Shown here: positions 8,715 to 18,413 of the stretch, piece after piece
Layout: every line of letters starts with the position of its first letter
Numbering within the stretch: position 1 is the first letter of the stretch
From: Gammaproteobacteria bacterium
GTDB lineage: Bacteria > Pseudomonadota > Gammaproteobacteria > Pseudomonadales > Azotimanducaceae
Assembly: GCA_028818795.1 (NCBI GenBank)
Contig: JAPPND010000102.1
Location: 1-37,161 of the forward strand
Direction: 5' to 3'
DNA length: 37,161 bases
The notes under the pieces: generated by a model
Told to the model about the DNA's origin: nothing
Seen by the model: the letters and a program-made list of their open reading frames with translations, nothing else
Database searches by the model: none
Program-made: the position numbers and the translations under genes

Positions 8715-11210
8715 TCAGTCGGCGCCGCTACTATGTCCGTGGGCGTGCAGCGCCATCTCGGGCGTTTTGTGTTCACGCGACGCGATCGTCCGGCGCATCA
8801 CGAACGGATAGCTCTTGGCAACGCCGATGATGAGCGACTGGATCCGGTAGCCGTCTTCGGCGGCTTCCGAGACGATCTTGCGCACGGCGGGCGCGTCGTA
8901 GGGCTCGAGTCCCCGACCGAGCGCGTAGGTGAGGAGTCGTTCGGCGATCGTCGTCGCGAACCGCTCCGGTTTTCGGACCAGCGCATGCTTCAACTCCTCG
9001 ACGCCGTCGACCATCGTGCCATCCGGGAGTATCGCGGCACTGTCGATGGGGTTCCACGAGTCGTCCCGCTCCCGCCAGCGACCGATTGCGTCGAAATTCT
9101 CCAGGGCGAAGCCGGCCGGGTCGATGAGGTTGTGGCAGTTCGCACACGCCGGGTGGTCGCGATGACGCTTTAGTTGCTCGCGCAACGTCGGTGCCTTCAC
9201 ACCGGGTGTTCCCCCTTCCAAGTCCGGTACGTCCGGGGGCGGCGGGGGCGGCGGTGTGCCGAGGAGATTGGCCAGGACCCACTTCCCCCGTAGCACCGGC
9301 GAGGTTCGATCCGCGTGCGACGTGATCGCCAGCAGGCTGCCATGTCCCAAGAGTCCGCCACGGGGGCTCTCGGCAGCGAGTTCCACCCGCCTCAGATCCG
9401 GATGCTGCACGCCGGCGATTCCATAGTGTTCCGCCAACCGCTTGTTCAAGAACGTATACCGCGCGGTCAGCAGTTCGGTCACCGGTCGGTCGTGGCGAAG
9501 CACGTGGTCGAAGAACCGTTCGGTCTCGGCTTGGAAGGCGTCCCGAAGTGCTTCGTCGTAGTGGAAACTCAACGGCGCGGTGGGCCGATAGAAGGCGAGG
9601 CTGCGCAGTTCCAACCATTGGCTGGCGAAGTTCGAGGTCAGGGCCCACGCCCGGGGATCGGCGAGCATCCGTCGAACCTGTGCCTCGATTTGGGCTGCCG
9701 AGTCCAGAAGCCCATGCTCGGCAGCGCTAAGGAGCGGTTCGTCGGGAATGCTGCTCCAGAGAAAGAACGACAGCCTCGATGCGAGTTCCACTGCACTGAC
9801 CGGTCGGACCGGAGAGCCCCCGGATTCCGTGTCGGCTTCGACCCGGAACAGGAAGTGGGGGCTCACGAGAAGCCTGCGCACTGCATAGCCGATGCCGTCG
9901 TCGAACGAATCACCCCGGCGCCTCGCCTCGTCGTAGGCGCGCACAAGGGATTGCGACTCCACGGCTGTCGCCATTCCCCGAAACGCCTGTCGAGCGAGTG
10001 CCGTGAGGATCGTCTCGGCGCAGCTGGCCTCTTCGGCTGCGGACCTAGGGCTGCACACGAACAACGCCCGCCGGCTTGGTGTGTCGCCGGGACCGCCTGC
10101 GTTGAACGGTCCCTCGACGGTCAATGTATTGAGGCGGGGCACCGAGCCGGTTGCGCCTGCGGTTTCACCTTCGCCGCGCTCGTTGACGAGGGGCTCCAGG
10201 AGACCGTCGACGAGGTTCAACGGCGCCTTGTAGAACCGGGCCGCGACGTCGTGCTCGCCTGCGGTCACCTGGGCGCTTACGCGGAACTTGGGCGGCTCGC
10301 GAATCTCCCTGTCGGGTTTGGCGACGGTGAAGGTACCGATCTGGTTGCCGTCCACGGCCAGTTCCAGCAGACGGTCGACGAGTTCCGGGGTCGTCCGGCG
10401 GGCACCGGGCCGGTTGACGGGTTCGAGGGACACCGTGAACTCGTAGTCTCCATCCCTGGGGAAATAGTGACGAAGCTGCGTGCCACCCTCGGCACCGGGC
10501 ACCGGGCCGCCGAAACGAACCCGTCGCTCCGCCTCGGTCCCGATATGGTAGGTCCGGCTGTCGAACGCCTCCTTGCTTCCCACGACCAGCCGACTCACCG
10601 CCTTGGCGGCTGCCAGGTAGCGCTCCATGAGTAGCGGCGAGACGCGCAATGTGCCCGCCATGTTGTCGAAGCCGTGGCTCGAGTCGTCGGCCGGCAGGAA
10701 GTGGGCAGCGTCGATGTCGACGTGCAGAAGGTCGCCGACCGCGTTCTGGTATTCGCCGCGGTTCAGGCGGCGGAACACCGGCGACGGACCGGGGTCCGGC
10801 TGTTCGTCGACCACGCGGTCCAGCTCGCTCGACAGCCAGCGCCGGAAACGGTCCGCGACGGCCTGGTCCGGGCGGTGCGCGTCCAGCGGCGGCATCAGGC
10901 CGCCGCGTAGCTTGACGACGACCTTCTCCCAGGCCGCCGTATGGCTGGCGATATCCGACAGGTCGAGGTCGGCGAAGGTCGAATCGCCGTGTTCCGTGTG
11001 GCAGCGCTGACAGCGCACATGCCGGGTGCGTTCCGTGTGACAGCTTGCGCAATAGGTTCGGACGAAGGCCGCGGCCGCTGCCATCTGACCAGTCTCATTC
11101 GGCGGGGGTGTGGCGAATGCGAGATCGGCGACCATACCGACGACCGCGCTGGCAAGACCCGCGCGAAACGCCAATCCGGCGCTCGGTCGCATCCCCGAGG
11201 TGCAAGTCAT
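8715..11210 (-). CDS. PSD1-type multihaem cytochrome (DUF1592/1588/1585 family)
   Basis: The 831-residue exported protein belongs to the Planctomycete-type cytochrome c family (DUF1587-DUF1592-DUF1588-DUF1585 architecture). A signal peptide precedes three CxxCH haem sites: CASCH (C54-H58), CQRCH (C67-H71) and CANCH (C689-H693) within CANCHNLIDPAG. Other family marks are LNRGEYQNAVGDLL, LASRLSFFLWSSIPD, TSPVLRGKWVL and the proline run before DVPDLEG. The function is poorly known; a periplasmic electron-transfer or oxidative role is inferred. These genes usually sit beside a DUF1552 gene, which is absent here. The start is uncertain between ATG 11210 and ATG 11192, neither with a strong ribosome site. 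It is divergent from the lipoprotein operon at 11413. Confidence 0.9.
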   Translation of the reverse strand: MTCTSGMRPSAGLAFRAGLASAVVGMVADLAFATPPPNETGQMAAAAAFVRTYCASCHTERTRHVRCQRCHTEHGDSTFADLDLSDIASHTAAWEKVVVKLRGGLMPPLDAHRPDQAVADRFRRWLSSELDRVVDEQPDPGPSPVFRRLNRGEYQNAVGDLLHVDIDAAHFLPADDSSHGFDNMAGTLRVSPLLMERYLAAAKAVSRLVVGSKEAFDSRTYHIGTEAERRVRFGGPVPGAEGGTQLRHYFPRDGDYEFTVSLEPVNRPGARRTTPELVDRLLELAVDGNQIGTFTVAKPDREIREPPKFRVSAQVTAGEHDVAARFYKAPLNLVDGLLEPLVNERGEGETAGATGSVPRLNTLTVEGPFNAGGPGDTPSRRALFVCSPRSAAEEASCAETILTALARQAFRGMATAVESQSLVRAYDEARRRGDSFDDGIGYAVRRLLVSPHFLFRVEADTESGGSPVRPVSAVELASRLSFFLWSSIPDEPLLSAAEHGLLDSAAQIEAQVRRMLADPRAWALTSNFASQWLELRSLAFYRPTAPLSFHYDEALRDAFQAETERFFDHVLRHDRPVTELLTARYTFLNKRLAEHYGIAGVQHPDLRRVELAAESPRGGLLGHGSLLAITSHADRTSPVLRGKWVLANLLGTPPPPPPPDVPDLEGGTPGVKAPTLREQLKRHRDHPACANCHNLIDPAGFALENFDAIGRWRERDDSWNPIDSAAILPDGTMVDGVEELKHALVRKPERFATTIAERLLTYALGRGLEPYDAPAVRKIVSEAAEDGYRIQSLIIGVAKSYPFVMRRTIASREHKTPEMALHAHGHSSGAD

Positions 11211-11412
11211 CTTCGTCTACCTTCAAAACCGAGTGTGCAGCAAACGATTGGAGGGCTGCAATGTACGTGAGAGAAGCGACCGACTGGTTGCGCATTGCCC
11301 CGGCTCGGTACCCGGAGTTTCGGTATTCGCGAGCCCGGTGTTCTATGATCGTCGAAACTGTGTTGGGCCGGCGGTTTCGGTGATGCGCACCCGGACAACG
11401 TCAGGACACCTG
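11211..11412. promoter_or_regulatory. Divergent intergenic promoter region
   Basis: This 202-base gap separates a minus-strand cytochrome gene from a plus-strand lipoprotein operon and must hold promoters in both directions. A TATGAT at 11344-11349 is a plausible -10 box for the plus-strand operon, but no good -35 lies 16-18 bases before it. I could not assign the minus-strand promoter. No coding sequence is evident. Confidence 0.3.
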
Positions 11413-12144
11413 ATGCGATTCGTTTCGGCGTTTGAATCCACGCGCTCTCGTCTCATAGGGTCCCTGTTGGCGGCCCTGCTCGCGGGCTGCACGACCGTAC
11501 CCTTCATCGAACCGGGACCGGACTGGATTCCGTTGGAGTCGTCGTCGGTGCTCATCGTGCCGCCTGACAGCCGTTTGTCCCGGCTGACGACGGGCGGCAT
11601 GCCCGAACCGCGGGCGGACTGGAGCACCGAGGCGCGCGCCCACCTCCGCGACGGATTGGCGCGGTCGTTCGCCTCGCGGGGCGTATCGGTGGTTGCCTAC
11701 CCGGCGCGGGGGAATGTCGTTCCCTGGCGTCCCGAGGATGCCTCGCTGGTCAAGTTGCACGAAGCCGTCGGCGACGCAATCCTCGCCTCCGTCGTGCTCC
11801 CTACGCAGCATTCCCGGCGACCCCATCTGGACTACGGTCTTGGCGATGCCGCGCGTCAGCTCCACGACGACTTCGGTGCCGATTTCGCACTCTTCGTGTA
11901 CTGCAACGCGACCTATGCCGGCGACGGACGCGTCGTGCTGGGCATCCTCGCCGCCCTTGGCGGTGTCGTCACGGATATCGGTGCGCTAACGGGTTTCGCG
12001 TCGCTCGTTGACCTCCGGGACGGCAAAGTGATCTGGTTCAGACAACTGGTGCCGCGCGGGACGCTGCTCGGCAGCGCCGATCCGAGAACCCCCGAAGGTG
12101 CCGACGTGCTCGCCGACCTCCTGTTGAAGGAAATGCCGCTGTGA
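11413..12144 (+). CDS. Lipoprotein of unknown function
   Basis: A 243-residue protein with a basic start, a hydrophobic segment and the lipobox LLAGC (lipidated Cys26), so it is predicted to be membrane-anchored outside the cytoplasm. I recognise no domain in the mature part. A glycine-rich hydrophobic patch (GILAALGGVVTDIGALTGFASLVDL) is followed by DGKVIWFRQL, as in proteins that report a beta-strand core near the C-terminus. ATG 11413 is chosen because it begins the signal peptide and AGGA is just upstream. ATG 11383 is an alternative. Its TGA overlaps the GTG of the M48 protease gene (GTGA), which indicates co-translation. Confidence 0.75.
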   Translation: MRFVSAFESTRSRLIGSLLAALLAGCTTVPFIEPGPDWIPLESSSVLIVPPDSRLSRLTTGGMPEPRADWSTEARAHLRDGLARSFASRGVSVVAYPARGNVVPWRPEDASLVKLHEAVGDAILASVVLPTQHSRRPHLDYGLGDAARQLHDDFGADFALFVYCNATYAGDGRVVLGILAALGGVVTDIGALTGFASLVDLRDGKVIWFRQLVPRGTLLGSADPRTPEGADVLADLLLKEMPL

Positions 12145-13460
12145 AGATCCCCAAGCTGTTCGGGTGGCCATTGTTTCTGGGCCTGTCGGCGTGCGCGTCG
12201 CAGCCGGTGGACGATGCGTCCCCCGGCGAACGCCCCGCGACGGACACCGACGAGGCAGGCCTGTGGCAGATGCTGGAACGGGACGAGTACAAGCTGCAGA
12301 CGTCCACGGGGGTCGTCCGGGATCCGGCGTTGCAGGCCTACCTCGAATCGGTGCTGTGCCGTGTCGTGCGGGACCATTGCGCCGACATCCGCCTGTACGT
12401 ACTACCGGGCGGCGGGATGAACGCGGCCATGGCGCCGAACGGGATGATGCTGGTGTTCACCGGTCTGCTGGTGCGGCTGGAGAACGAAGCCCAACTCGCG
12501 GCGGTCCTCGGTCACGAGGCGGCGCACTACGTCAAACGCCATACGCTGCAGCGATGGCGGGACTTGCGGGCGAGAACAGCGACGCTGCAGACCGTGGCCA
12601 CGGTTGTCGCGGCGGGCCTCGGCGTGGCGCGGGTCGGTGCCGAGTCGGCTGCGGCGCAAGGCACCTACGACCGGGCCGTTCACCGAGCCGCCCAAGTAGC
12701 GCGAATACATGACGTGGGTACCGCTCTAATCTATTCCCTCGAGATTTCTACCATGCTCGGGCATCTGGCCTACGGTCGGGAGCAGGAGATGGAGTCCGAC
12801 GAGCTGGGAATCTCGTGGATGGCGTCCGCGGGCTACGACCCGGATGCCGCGTCGGAGATCTGGGACTACGCGCACCTCGAAGCCCAAGCCGCCGACCGGT
12901 GGGTGCCGCCGCTGCTGCTCACGCATCCGCAGCCCGCAGTCCGCGAGGATCGGGCAAGGGCACAGGCTACCGCGCTCTCAGCCGGGACATCACGGTCGCT
13001 TGGGAGGGATGCCTATCTCTGGCAGATTGCCCCCTTCCGCAACGATTGGCTCCACCTTGCCCGCTCGGGACTCGAGGTGGACGTCCTGGCCACGCTGCTG
13101 GAGCGGCAACGGCAGATTGGCGTCCCGGAAGGGCTCGTTGCTTTCCACGAAGGGTCCATGTACCGCGGTCGCGGCGGGGAGGGCGACGGAGAACGCGCGC
13201 TCGCGTCATTCGAGGTGGCCACGCAGCAAGCCGGCTGTCCGCCCGAAGCGTTTCGCGAACTGGGTCTGGCACAGTGGGACGCTGATCGCCACGCCGAAGC
13301 CAAGCGGGCGTTCGACGACTACTTGCGGTTGCGCCCGCCGCCCCGGATGCCGCCATGGTCGCGGCTTACATCGCTCGGTCGCCATGAGGCTGACCGGGAC
13401 GGTTGCGCTCTGCGTTTTCGTCGCCGCGGGATCGGGTTGCGCGGCCTATACCCGCGTTGA
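12141..13460 (+). CDS. M48-family metalloprotease lipoprotein, probable 3' frameshift
   Basis: A zinc metallopeptidase of the M48/BepA-like group. Signal peptide and lipobox LSAC (Cys18) place it in the envelope. The zinc motif HEAAH is H125-E126-H129, and the third ligand is probably E218 in MESDELG. The C-terminal part resembles a TPR-like helical region. BepA-type enzymes degrade misassembled outer-membrane proteins; that role is inferred here. The uninterrupted frame ends at 13460, overlapping the next gene by 77 bases with an arginine-rich tail. Switching frame at about 13331 gives a family-like end (APAAPDAAMVAAYIARSP) and a TGA at 13385-13387 that overlaps the next ATG as ATGA. A one-base deletion or a sequence error near 13331 is therefore likely. 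Confidence 0.85.
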   Translation: MKIPKLFGWPLFLGLSACASQPVDDASPGERPATDTDEAGLWQMLERDEYKLQTSTGVVRDPALQAYLESVLCRVVRDHCADIRLYVLPGGGMNAAMAPNGMMLVFTGLLVRLENEAQLAAVLGHEAAHYVKRHTLQRWRDLRARTATLQTVATVVAAGLGVARVGAESAAAQGTYDRAVHRAAQVARIHDVGTALIYSLEISTMLGHLAYGREQEMESDELGISWMASAGYDPDAASEIWDYAHLEAQAADRWVPPLLLTHPQPAVREDRARAQATALSAGTSRSLGRDAYLWQIAPFRNDWLHLARSGLEVDVLATLLERQRQIGVPEGLVAFHEGSMYRGRGGEGDGERALASFEVATQQAGCPPEAFRELGLAQWDADRHAEAKRAFDDYLRLRPPPRMPPWSRLTSLGRHEADRDGCALRFRRRGIGLRGLYPR

Positions 13461-13938
13461 TCGAGGTGTCCACGACCTCGGCAGCTACACGATCGAGACG
13501 CCGATCGAGTGGAACAAACGGAGCGGCAAGCCCACCGTCTGGACCGTGCACGGGGTGGGCTTGGACTACCTGCTGCACTTCAATGCCGTCAAGTCCGGCA
13601 AGAAGATGTTTCCCCGCACGCCAAGAGAAATGGGTCGACCGTTCGTCGCGACCATGCGGGAAACGGAGGTCGTTGACCTGTTCGTTGAAAACCTGGCCAT
13701 GAGGGGCACGCAGGCGGTGCGGCTCCTCCAACTTCAGCCGGCATCGTTCGGGCCTTGGCGCGGCTTCAGCTTCGACCTCGAATTCGAGTCCGTCGGGGGA
13801 CTGCCGATGCGCGGCACGGGCACCGGCGCGATCATCGCCGACGAGTTGCACCTGTTGTTCTACGCAGGAGCCCGGGAGCACTACTTCGACCGGCACCGGG
13901 CCGACGTCCAGGCGATCTTAGCCTCGATCGCTCGCTGA
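13384..13938 (+). CDS. Lipoprotein of unknown function
   Basis: A 184-residue protein with a signal peptide and a lipobox-like GSGC (Cys19), predicted to be lipid-anchored. The mature part starts AAYTRVDRGVHDLG and contains IETPIEWNKR, PWRGFSFDLEFES and LLFYAGAREHYFDRH, a pattern suggesting a small beta-rich domain. I cannot name a family. It is the third gene of a lipoprotein run. With the inferred frameshift in the preceding gene repaired, the two would overlap as ATGA. It ends 93 bases before leuC, with a candidate promoter between. Confidence 0.75.
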   Translation: MRLTGTVALCVFVAAGSGCAAYTRVDRGVHDLGSYTIETPIEWNKRSGKPTVWTVHGVGLDYLLHFNAVKSGKKMFPRTPREMGRPFVATMRETEVVDLFVENLAMRGTQAVRLLQLQPASFGPWRGFSFDLEFESVGGLPMRGTGTGAIIADELHLLFYAGAREHYFDRHRADVQAILASIAR

Positions 13939-13969
13939 CCCGAAACAGCGGCCGTTGAACCAGTGCGTG

Positions 13970-13998
13970 TTGTCTTAGGCGTACACCGCCCCTAACAT
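13970..13998 (+). promoter_or_regulatory. Candidate leuC promoter
   Basis: TTGTCT (13970-13975) and TAACAT (13993-13998) are separated by 17 bases, each matching four of six consensus positions for sigma70. The predicted start would be near 14005, leaving about 27 bases of leader before the leuC GTG. No leader peptide or attenuator fits in so short a leader. Confidence 0.35.
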
Positions 13999-14031
13999 TC
14001 GCGCTCCTTCTGCTGCCCGCTGCAACGGACC

Positions 14032-15447
14032 GTGGCCGGAAAGACCGTCTACGACAAGATCTGGGACGTTCACGTGGTCGCCGAACGCGACGACGGCGTG
14101 ACGATCCTTTACATCGACCGGCACCTGCTGCACGAGGTGACGTCGCCGCAAGCCTTCGAGGGACTGGCCTTGGCGGGGCGCTCGCCGTGGCGGCGCCATG
14201 CAAACCTGGCGACCCCGGACCACAACGTGCCGACGACGAACCGCGCCCGCGGGATCGAAGGCATCGACGACCCCGTCGCAAGGGAGCAGGTGGTCGTCTT
14301 GGACGAGAACTGCGCCCGCTACGGCATCGAACAGTTCGCGATGACGGACCGGCGCCAAGGCATTGTCCACGTGATCGGTCCCGAGCAGGGCGCCACGCTG
14401 CCGGGCATGACGATCGTCTGCGGCGACTCGCACACCTCCACGCATGGCGCGTTCGCGGCATTGGCCCATGGCATCGGCACCTCCGAGGTGGAGCATGTTC
14501 TGGCCACGCAGTGCCTGGTGCAGCGCAAGAGCCGCAACATGCGGATCGTGGTGGACGGCGAACTGCCTTTCGGGACCACCGCCAAGGACATGATCCTCAA
14601 CATCATTGGCCGAATCGGTACCGCGGGTGCAACGGGACATGCCATCGAGTACGCGGGTAGCGCGGTTCGGGCGCTGTCCATGGAAGCGCGGATGACGCTG
14701 TGCAACATGTCCATCGAAGCCGGGGCGCGGGCCGGACTGGTGGCGGTGGACGACACGACGTTGGACTACGTGCATGGACGCCCGTTCGCCCCGACCGGCG
14801 CGATGTGGGACCGGGCGGAAGACTACTGGCGCACGTTGGTGTCGGACGCGGACGCGAACTTCGACACCGAGATCGGGATCGACGCGACAACCATCGTCCC
14901 GCAGGTCACCTGGGGGACATCCCCCGAACTCGTGCTGGGCATCGACGAGAACGTCCCGGCCCCGGAGGACTTCGACGATCCGGCGAAGCGCGAACTATGC
15001 GGCCGGGCGCTTGCCTACATGGACCTCGAACCGGGTACGCCGATCGGCTCGGTGCCCGTTGACCGGGTGTTCATCGGTTCCTGCACGAACGGCCGCATCG
15101 AGGATTTGCGCGCGGCGGCTGCCGTCCTCGAAGGCCGCCGGGTAGCGGCGAGCGTCACCCAGGCCATGGCCGTGCCGGGTTCGGGATTGGTCAAGGCGCA
15201 GGCGGAAGCGGAGGGTCTCGACGCCATCTTCCGCGGGGCGGGTTTCGAGTGGCGCGATCCGGGTTGCTCCATGTGCCTCGCCATGAACGATGACCGCCTG
15301 TATCCCGGGGAACGGTCGGCGGCGACATCCAACCGGAACTTCGAGGGCCGGCAAGGACACCAGGGGCGCACCCACCTCGTGAGTCCGGCCATGGCCGCCG
15401 CCGCAGCGGTCGCCGGGCACTTCACCGATGTCCGAGAGCTTGCTTGA
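14032..15447 (+). CDS. leuC: 3-isopropylmalate dehydratase large subunit
   Basis: With LeuD it isomerises 2-isopropylmalate to 3-isopropylmalate in leucine biosynthesis, using a [4Fe-4S] cluster in the cytoplasm. The 471-residue product has the aconitase-type cluster cysteines C351 (GSCTNGR), C412 and C415 (GCSMCLAMN). Other family segments include [23 protein letters not shown] and [15 protein letters not shown]. The length is typical. The start is GTG 14032 ([12 protein letters not shown]), which matches the family N-terminus, but the ribosome site is weak. Its TGA overlaps the leuD ATG by one base (TGATG), so the genes form the leuCDB operon. Confidence 0.97.
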   Translation: MAGKTVYDKIWDVHVVAERDDGVTILYIDRHLLHEVTSPQAFEGLALAGRSPWRRHANLATPDHNVPTTNRARGIEGIDDPVAREQVVVLDENCARYGIEQFAMTDRRQGIVHVIGPEQGATLPGMTIVCGDSHTSTHGAFAALAHGIGTSEVEHVLATQCLVQRKSRNMRIVVDGELPFGTTAKDMILNIIGRIGTAGATGHAIEYAGSAVRALSMEARMTLCNMSIEAGARAGLVAVDDTTLDYVHGRPFAPTGAMWDRAEDYWRTLVSDADANFDTEIGIDATTIVPQVTWGTSPELVLGIDENVPAPEDFDDPAKRELCGRALAYMDLEPGTPIGSVPVDRVFIGSCTNGRIEDLRAAAAVLEGRRVAASVTQAMAVPGSGLVKAQAEAEGLDAIFRGAGFEWRDPGCSMCLAMNDDRLYPGERSAATSNRNFEGRQGHQGRTHLVSPAMAAAAAVAGHFTDVRELA

Positions 15448-16100
15448 TGGACGCATTCGAACAGCACGAAGGGACCGTTGCGGCGCTCGACCGGGCGAAC
15501 GTGGACACCGATCAGATCATCCCCAAGCAGTTCCTCAAGTCCATCCGCCGCACGGGATTCGGGGACAACCTGTTCGACGCGTGGCGCTACCTCGACGAAG
15601 GAGAGATCGGCAAGAACGCCAACGAGCGCCGGATCAACCACGACTTCGTCCTCAACGAGCCGCGCTACGCGGGTGCCAGCATCCTGCTCGCGCGGGACAA
15701 CTTCGGTTGCGGTTCCAGTCGGGAGCATGCCGTCTGGGCACTCCTGGAGTACGGCTTCCGATGTGTGATCGCCCCCAGTTTTGCCGACATCTTCTTCAAT
15801 AACTCATTAAAGAACGGACTGCTTCCTGTTGTTTTGACAAGGGAAGATGTTGACGAACTGTTCGGAATTGTTCATCGCGAAGTGGGCTACGCGCTGCGCG
15901 TCGATCTCGACACGCAGACGGTAACGGGATCCGGTTTCATGGCGCACTTCGACATCGAACCGGAACCCAAGCGGCTGCTCATGCAGGGACTTGATGAGAT
16001 CGGGGCCACCCTTGCGCACGCCGACGCCATCCGTGAATTCGAGTCGCGGCATCGCCAACGCATGCCTTGGGTTTTCGCGCGCGACGGCAACGCCCCATGA
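15447..16100 (+). CDS. leuD: 3-isopropylmalate dehydratase small subunit
   Basis: Swivelling-domain partner of LeuC. The 217-residue product has the family motifs [29 protein letters not shown] and [17 protein letters not shown]. The length agrees with proteobacterial LeuD (about 210-220). ATG 15447 is chosen over TTG 15444 because it shares one base with the leuC stop. The end overlaps the leuB ATG as ATGA. A stretch around 15795-15870 is AT-richer than its neighbours (including a rare TTA leucine codon), but the protein there is highly conserved, so this is not a sign of transfer. Confidence 0.96.
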   Translation: MDAFEQHEGTVAALDRANVDTDQIIPKQFLKSIRRTGFGDNLFDAWRYLDEGEIGKNANERRINHDFVLNEPRYAGASILLARDNFGCGSSREHAVWALLEYGFRCVIAPSFADIFFNNSLKNGLLPVVLTREDVDELFGIVHREVGYALRVDLDTQTVTGSGFMAHFDIEPEPKRLLMQGLDEIGATLAHADAIREFESRHRQRMPWVFARDGNAP

Positions 16101-17167
16101 CGCACCGCATCCTGGTCATTCCCGGCGACGGCATCGGGGCGGAAGTGATGCCCCACGTGCTCCGGATACTCGAAATGCTGGAACTGGACCTGTTGTTCGA
16201 AACCGGCGAGTTGGGCGGCGTGGCCATCGACAGGCTCGGAACGCCGTTGCCTACTCCGACGCTTGAAGCGGCCCGCGCCTCGGACGCCGTGCTCCTCGGC
16301 GCAGTAGGCGGGCCGAAATGGGACGGCCTGCCCATGGAACACCGTCCGGAGAAGGGTCTCCTGGGTCTGCGTGCCGGGCTTGACGCCTTCGCCAACCTCC
16401 GGCCGGCGATGCTGTTCGCGCCATTGGCCGACGCCTCGTCGTTGCGCCCCGAACTCGTCGCGGGTCTCGACATACTCATTGTCAGGGAGCTGACCGGCGG
16501 CATCTACTTCGGCGAACCACGCGGCGTCGTGAACGTCAACGGTCGACGGCGAGGCTTCAACACCGACGTGTACACGGAGGACGAGATCGAGCGAATCGCC
16601 CGGGCGGCGTTCGATCTCGCCGGCAAACGCAATGCCCGGCTGACCTCCGTGGACAAGGCGAACGTGCTCGAGGTAACGCAGCTTTGGCGCACCGTCGTCA
16701 CCGAGGTCCACAACGACTTTCCCAACATCGAGCTGGATCACCTCTACGTCGACAACGCGGCGATGCAGCTAGTGCGGGCACCGAAGCAGTTCGACGTCAT
16801 CGTCACGGGCAACCTGTTCGGCGACATCCTCTCCGACGCGGCGGCGATGCTGACCGGTTCGCTAGGCATGCTGCCGTCGGCGTCGCTGAACGCCGCCGGC
16901 CAAGGGATCTACGAGCCGGTTCACGGCAGTGCGCCGGACATCGCCGGCCAGAACATCGCCAATCCGCTGGCGACCATCCTGTCCGCTGCCATGATGCTGC
17001 GCTACAGCCTCGGCGAGGCGGATGCCGCCGACCGTGTCGAATCGGCCGTGAACACGGTGTTGGAGGAAGGCTTTCGGACTGCCGACATCATGCGGGCTGA
17101 GGGCGCGGATGGGGTGTGGCAAGTCGGCACCGAAGCGATGTCCGACGCGGTGATTGCGGCACTCTAG
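16097..17167 (+). CDS. leuB: 3-isopropylmalate dehydrogenase
   Basis: NAD-dependent oxidative decarboxylation of 3-isopropylmalate, the third leucine-specific step. The 356-residue product has [11 protein letters not shown], the arginine-rich substrate region ([16 protein letters not shown]), [24 protein letters not shown] with the catalytic lysine, and [10 protein letters not shown] plus [16 protein letters not shown] for metal and NAD binding. ATG 16097 overlaps the leuD stop. A 222-base gap follows before asd, in which I see no gene and no clear terminator. Confidence 0.97.
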   Translation: MTHRILVIPGDGIGAEVMPHVLRILEMLELDLLFETGELGGVAIDRLGTPLPTPTLEAARASDAVLLGAVGGPKWDGLPMEHRPEKGLLGLRAGLDAFANLRPAMLFAPLADASSLRPELVAGLDILIVRELTGGIYFGEPRGVVNVNGRRRGFNTDVYTEDEIERIARAAFDLAGKRNARLTSVDKANVLEVTQLWRTVVTEVHNDFPNIELDHLYVDNAAMQLVRAPKQFDVIVTGNLFGDILSDAAAMLTGSLGMLPSASLNAAGQGIYEPVHGSAPDIAGQNIANPLATILSAAMMLRYSLGEADAADRVESAVNTVLEEGFRTADIMRAEGADGVWQVGTEAMSDAVIAAL

Positions 17168-17389
17168 GATGGCTAGCGGCGCCGAGCGCGGGGTGCTAGT
17201 GTGCCGCGTCGAAAAACGGGTTGATGCGGGAGGCCGATTTCGTGCTACGAGCTAGCTCAGGGGTTCACGCCGGCGGCACATCCTCGCTAATTCGACGCCT
17301 GTGCCTGGCCGAGCACCCTCGAGAAGTTCCACGCATGCGTGACACCGGACGCTAGGGTGCGCGTCCGCTGAACGGCGGTTGGCGAAGCC

Positions 17390-18403
17390 ATGGACAAACT
17401 GAACGTCGCGATCGTGGGTGCCACTGGGGCCGTGGGCACCGCCATGCGCCGGATCATCGAAGAGCGCCGCTTTCCGGCGCGGGACATCCGCCTGCTGGCA
17501 AGTTCGCGTTCCGCTGGCCGGCGGTTCACCGTGGGTGGACGTTCGCGGACTGTCGAGGTCCTTGACGACTTTGATTTCAACGACACGCATATTGCGCTGT
17601 TCTCCACGGGTGGCGGCATTTCCCTCGAACACGCGCCGCGAGCCGCGGCAGCGGGGGCCATCGTCATCGACAACACATCGGCGTTCCGGCAGAAGCCGGA
17701 CATTCCGCTGGTCGTGCCCGAGGTAAACGGACACCGCATTGCGGACGGCATCGGACCGAACATCATCGCCAATCCGAACTGCGTGGCGATTCCACTGACG
17801 GTGGCATGCAAACCCATCTACGACGCGGTGGGTATCGAGAGAATCAACGTCGCGACGTACCAATCCGTCTCGGGGGCCGGCGCTTCGGGGGTCCGGGAGC
17901 TCGAGGATCAAACCCATCGGGCGGTACGCGGCGAGCCGATCGACGAGTTTCCGGTGCATCCCGCGCAGATGGCTTTCAATGTCGTCTCCCATGCATGGAC
18001 GATGGGTGAGGACGGCTTCAGCGACGAGGAGACCAAGGTCGTCAACGAGACGCGCAAGATCTTCGAGGACGAGCGGCTTCGGGTGAATCCCACCTGCGTC
18101 CGCGTACCCGTCTACTACGGGCATTCGATGGCGGTGCATCTCGAGACGCGTGAACCGATCTCCCCGGGCGCCGCTCGGGATTTGCTGCGCGACGCGCCGG
18201 GTGTCGTGCTCGTGGAAGGGACCATTGCGCCCACTCCGGTCGTCGATGCGGCGGGTACGGACGGGGTGTTCGTCGGCCGCGTCCGCCGCGACCCGAGCCA
18301 CGCGCGGGGTCTCGACCTGTGGGTCGTGTCGGACAACGTCCGCAAAGGTGCCGCGCTCAACAGCATCCAGATCGCCGAAGAGGTGCGCGAGCTGATCGGC
18401 TGA
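17390..18403 (+). CDS. asd: Aspartate-semialdehyde dehydrogenase
   Basis: Reduces aspartyl phosphate to aspartate semialdehyde, the branch point for lysine/diaminopimelate, threonine and methionine. The 337-residue product has the NADP-binding VAIVGATGAVG, SSRSAGRRF and FSTGGGISLEHAP. The nucleophile is C131 in NPNCVAIP, with QSVSGAGASG and the histidine segment PVYYGHSMAVHLE in the dimerisation/catalytic domain. It is the type lying next to leuB and truA in Pseudomonas. The large fimV gene normally between asd and truA is missing; truA starts ten bases after this stop. Confidence 0.96.
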   Translation: MDKLNVAIVGATGAVGTAMRRIIEERRFPARDIRLLASSRSAGRRFTVGGRSRTVEVLDDFDFNDTHIALFSTGGGISLEHAPRAAAAGAIVIDNTSAFRQKPDIPLVVPEVNGHRIADGIGPNIIANPNCVAIPLTVACKPIYDAVGIERINVATYQSVSGAGASGVRELEDQTHRAVRGEPIDEFPVHPAQMAFNVVSHAWTMGEDGFSDEETKVVNETRKIFEDERLRVNPTCVRVPVYYGHSMAVHLETREPISPGAARDLLRDAPGVVLVEGTIAPTPVVDAAGTDGVFVGRVRRDPSHARGLDLWVVSDNVRKGAALNSIQIAEEVRELIG

Positions 18404-18413
18404 CGCCGTTGCC

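Noticed and set aside
15795-15870. AT-rich patch in leuD as a sign of transfer
   Set aside because: The encoded peptide is a highly conserved part of LeuD, so the codon change alone is not evidence of foreign DNA.
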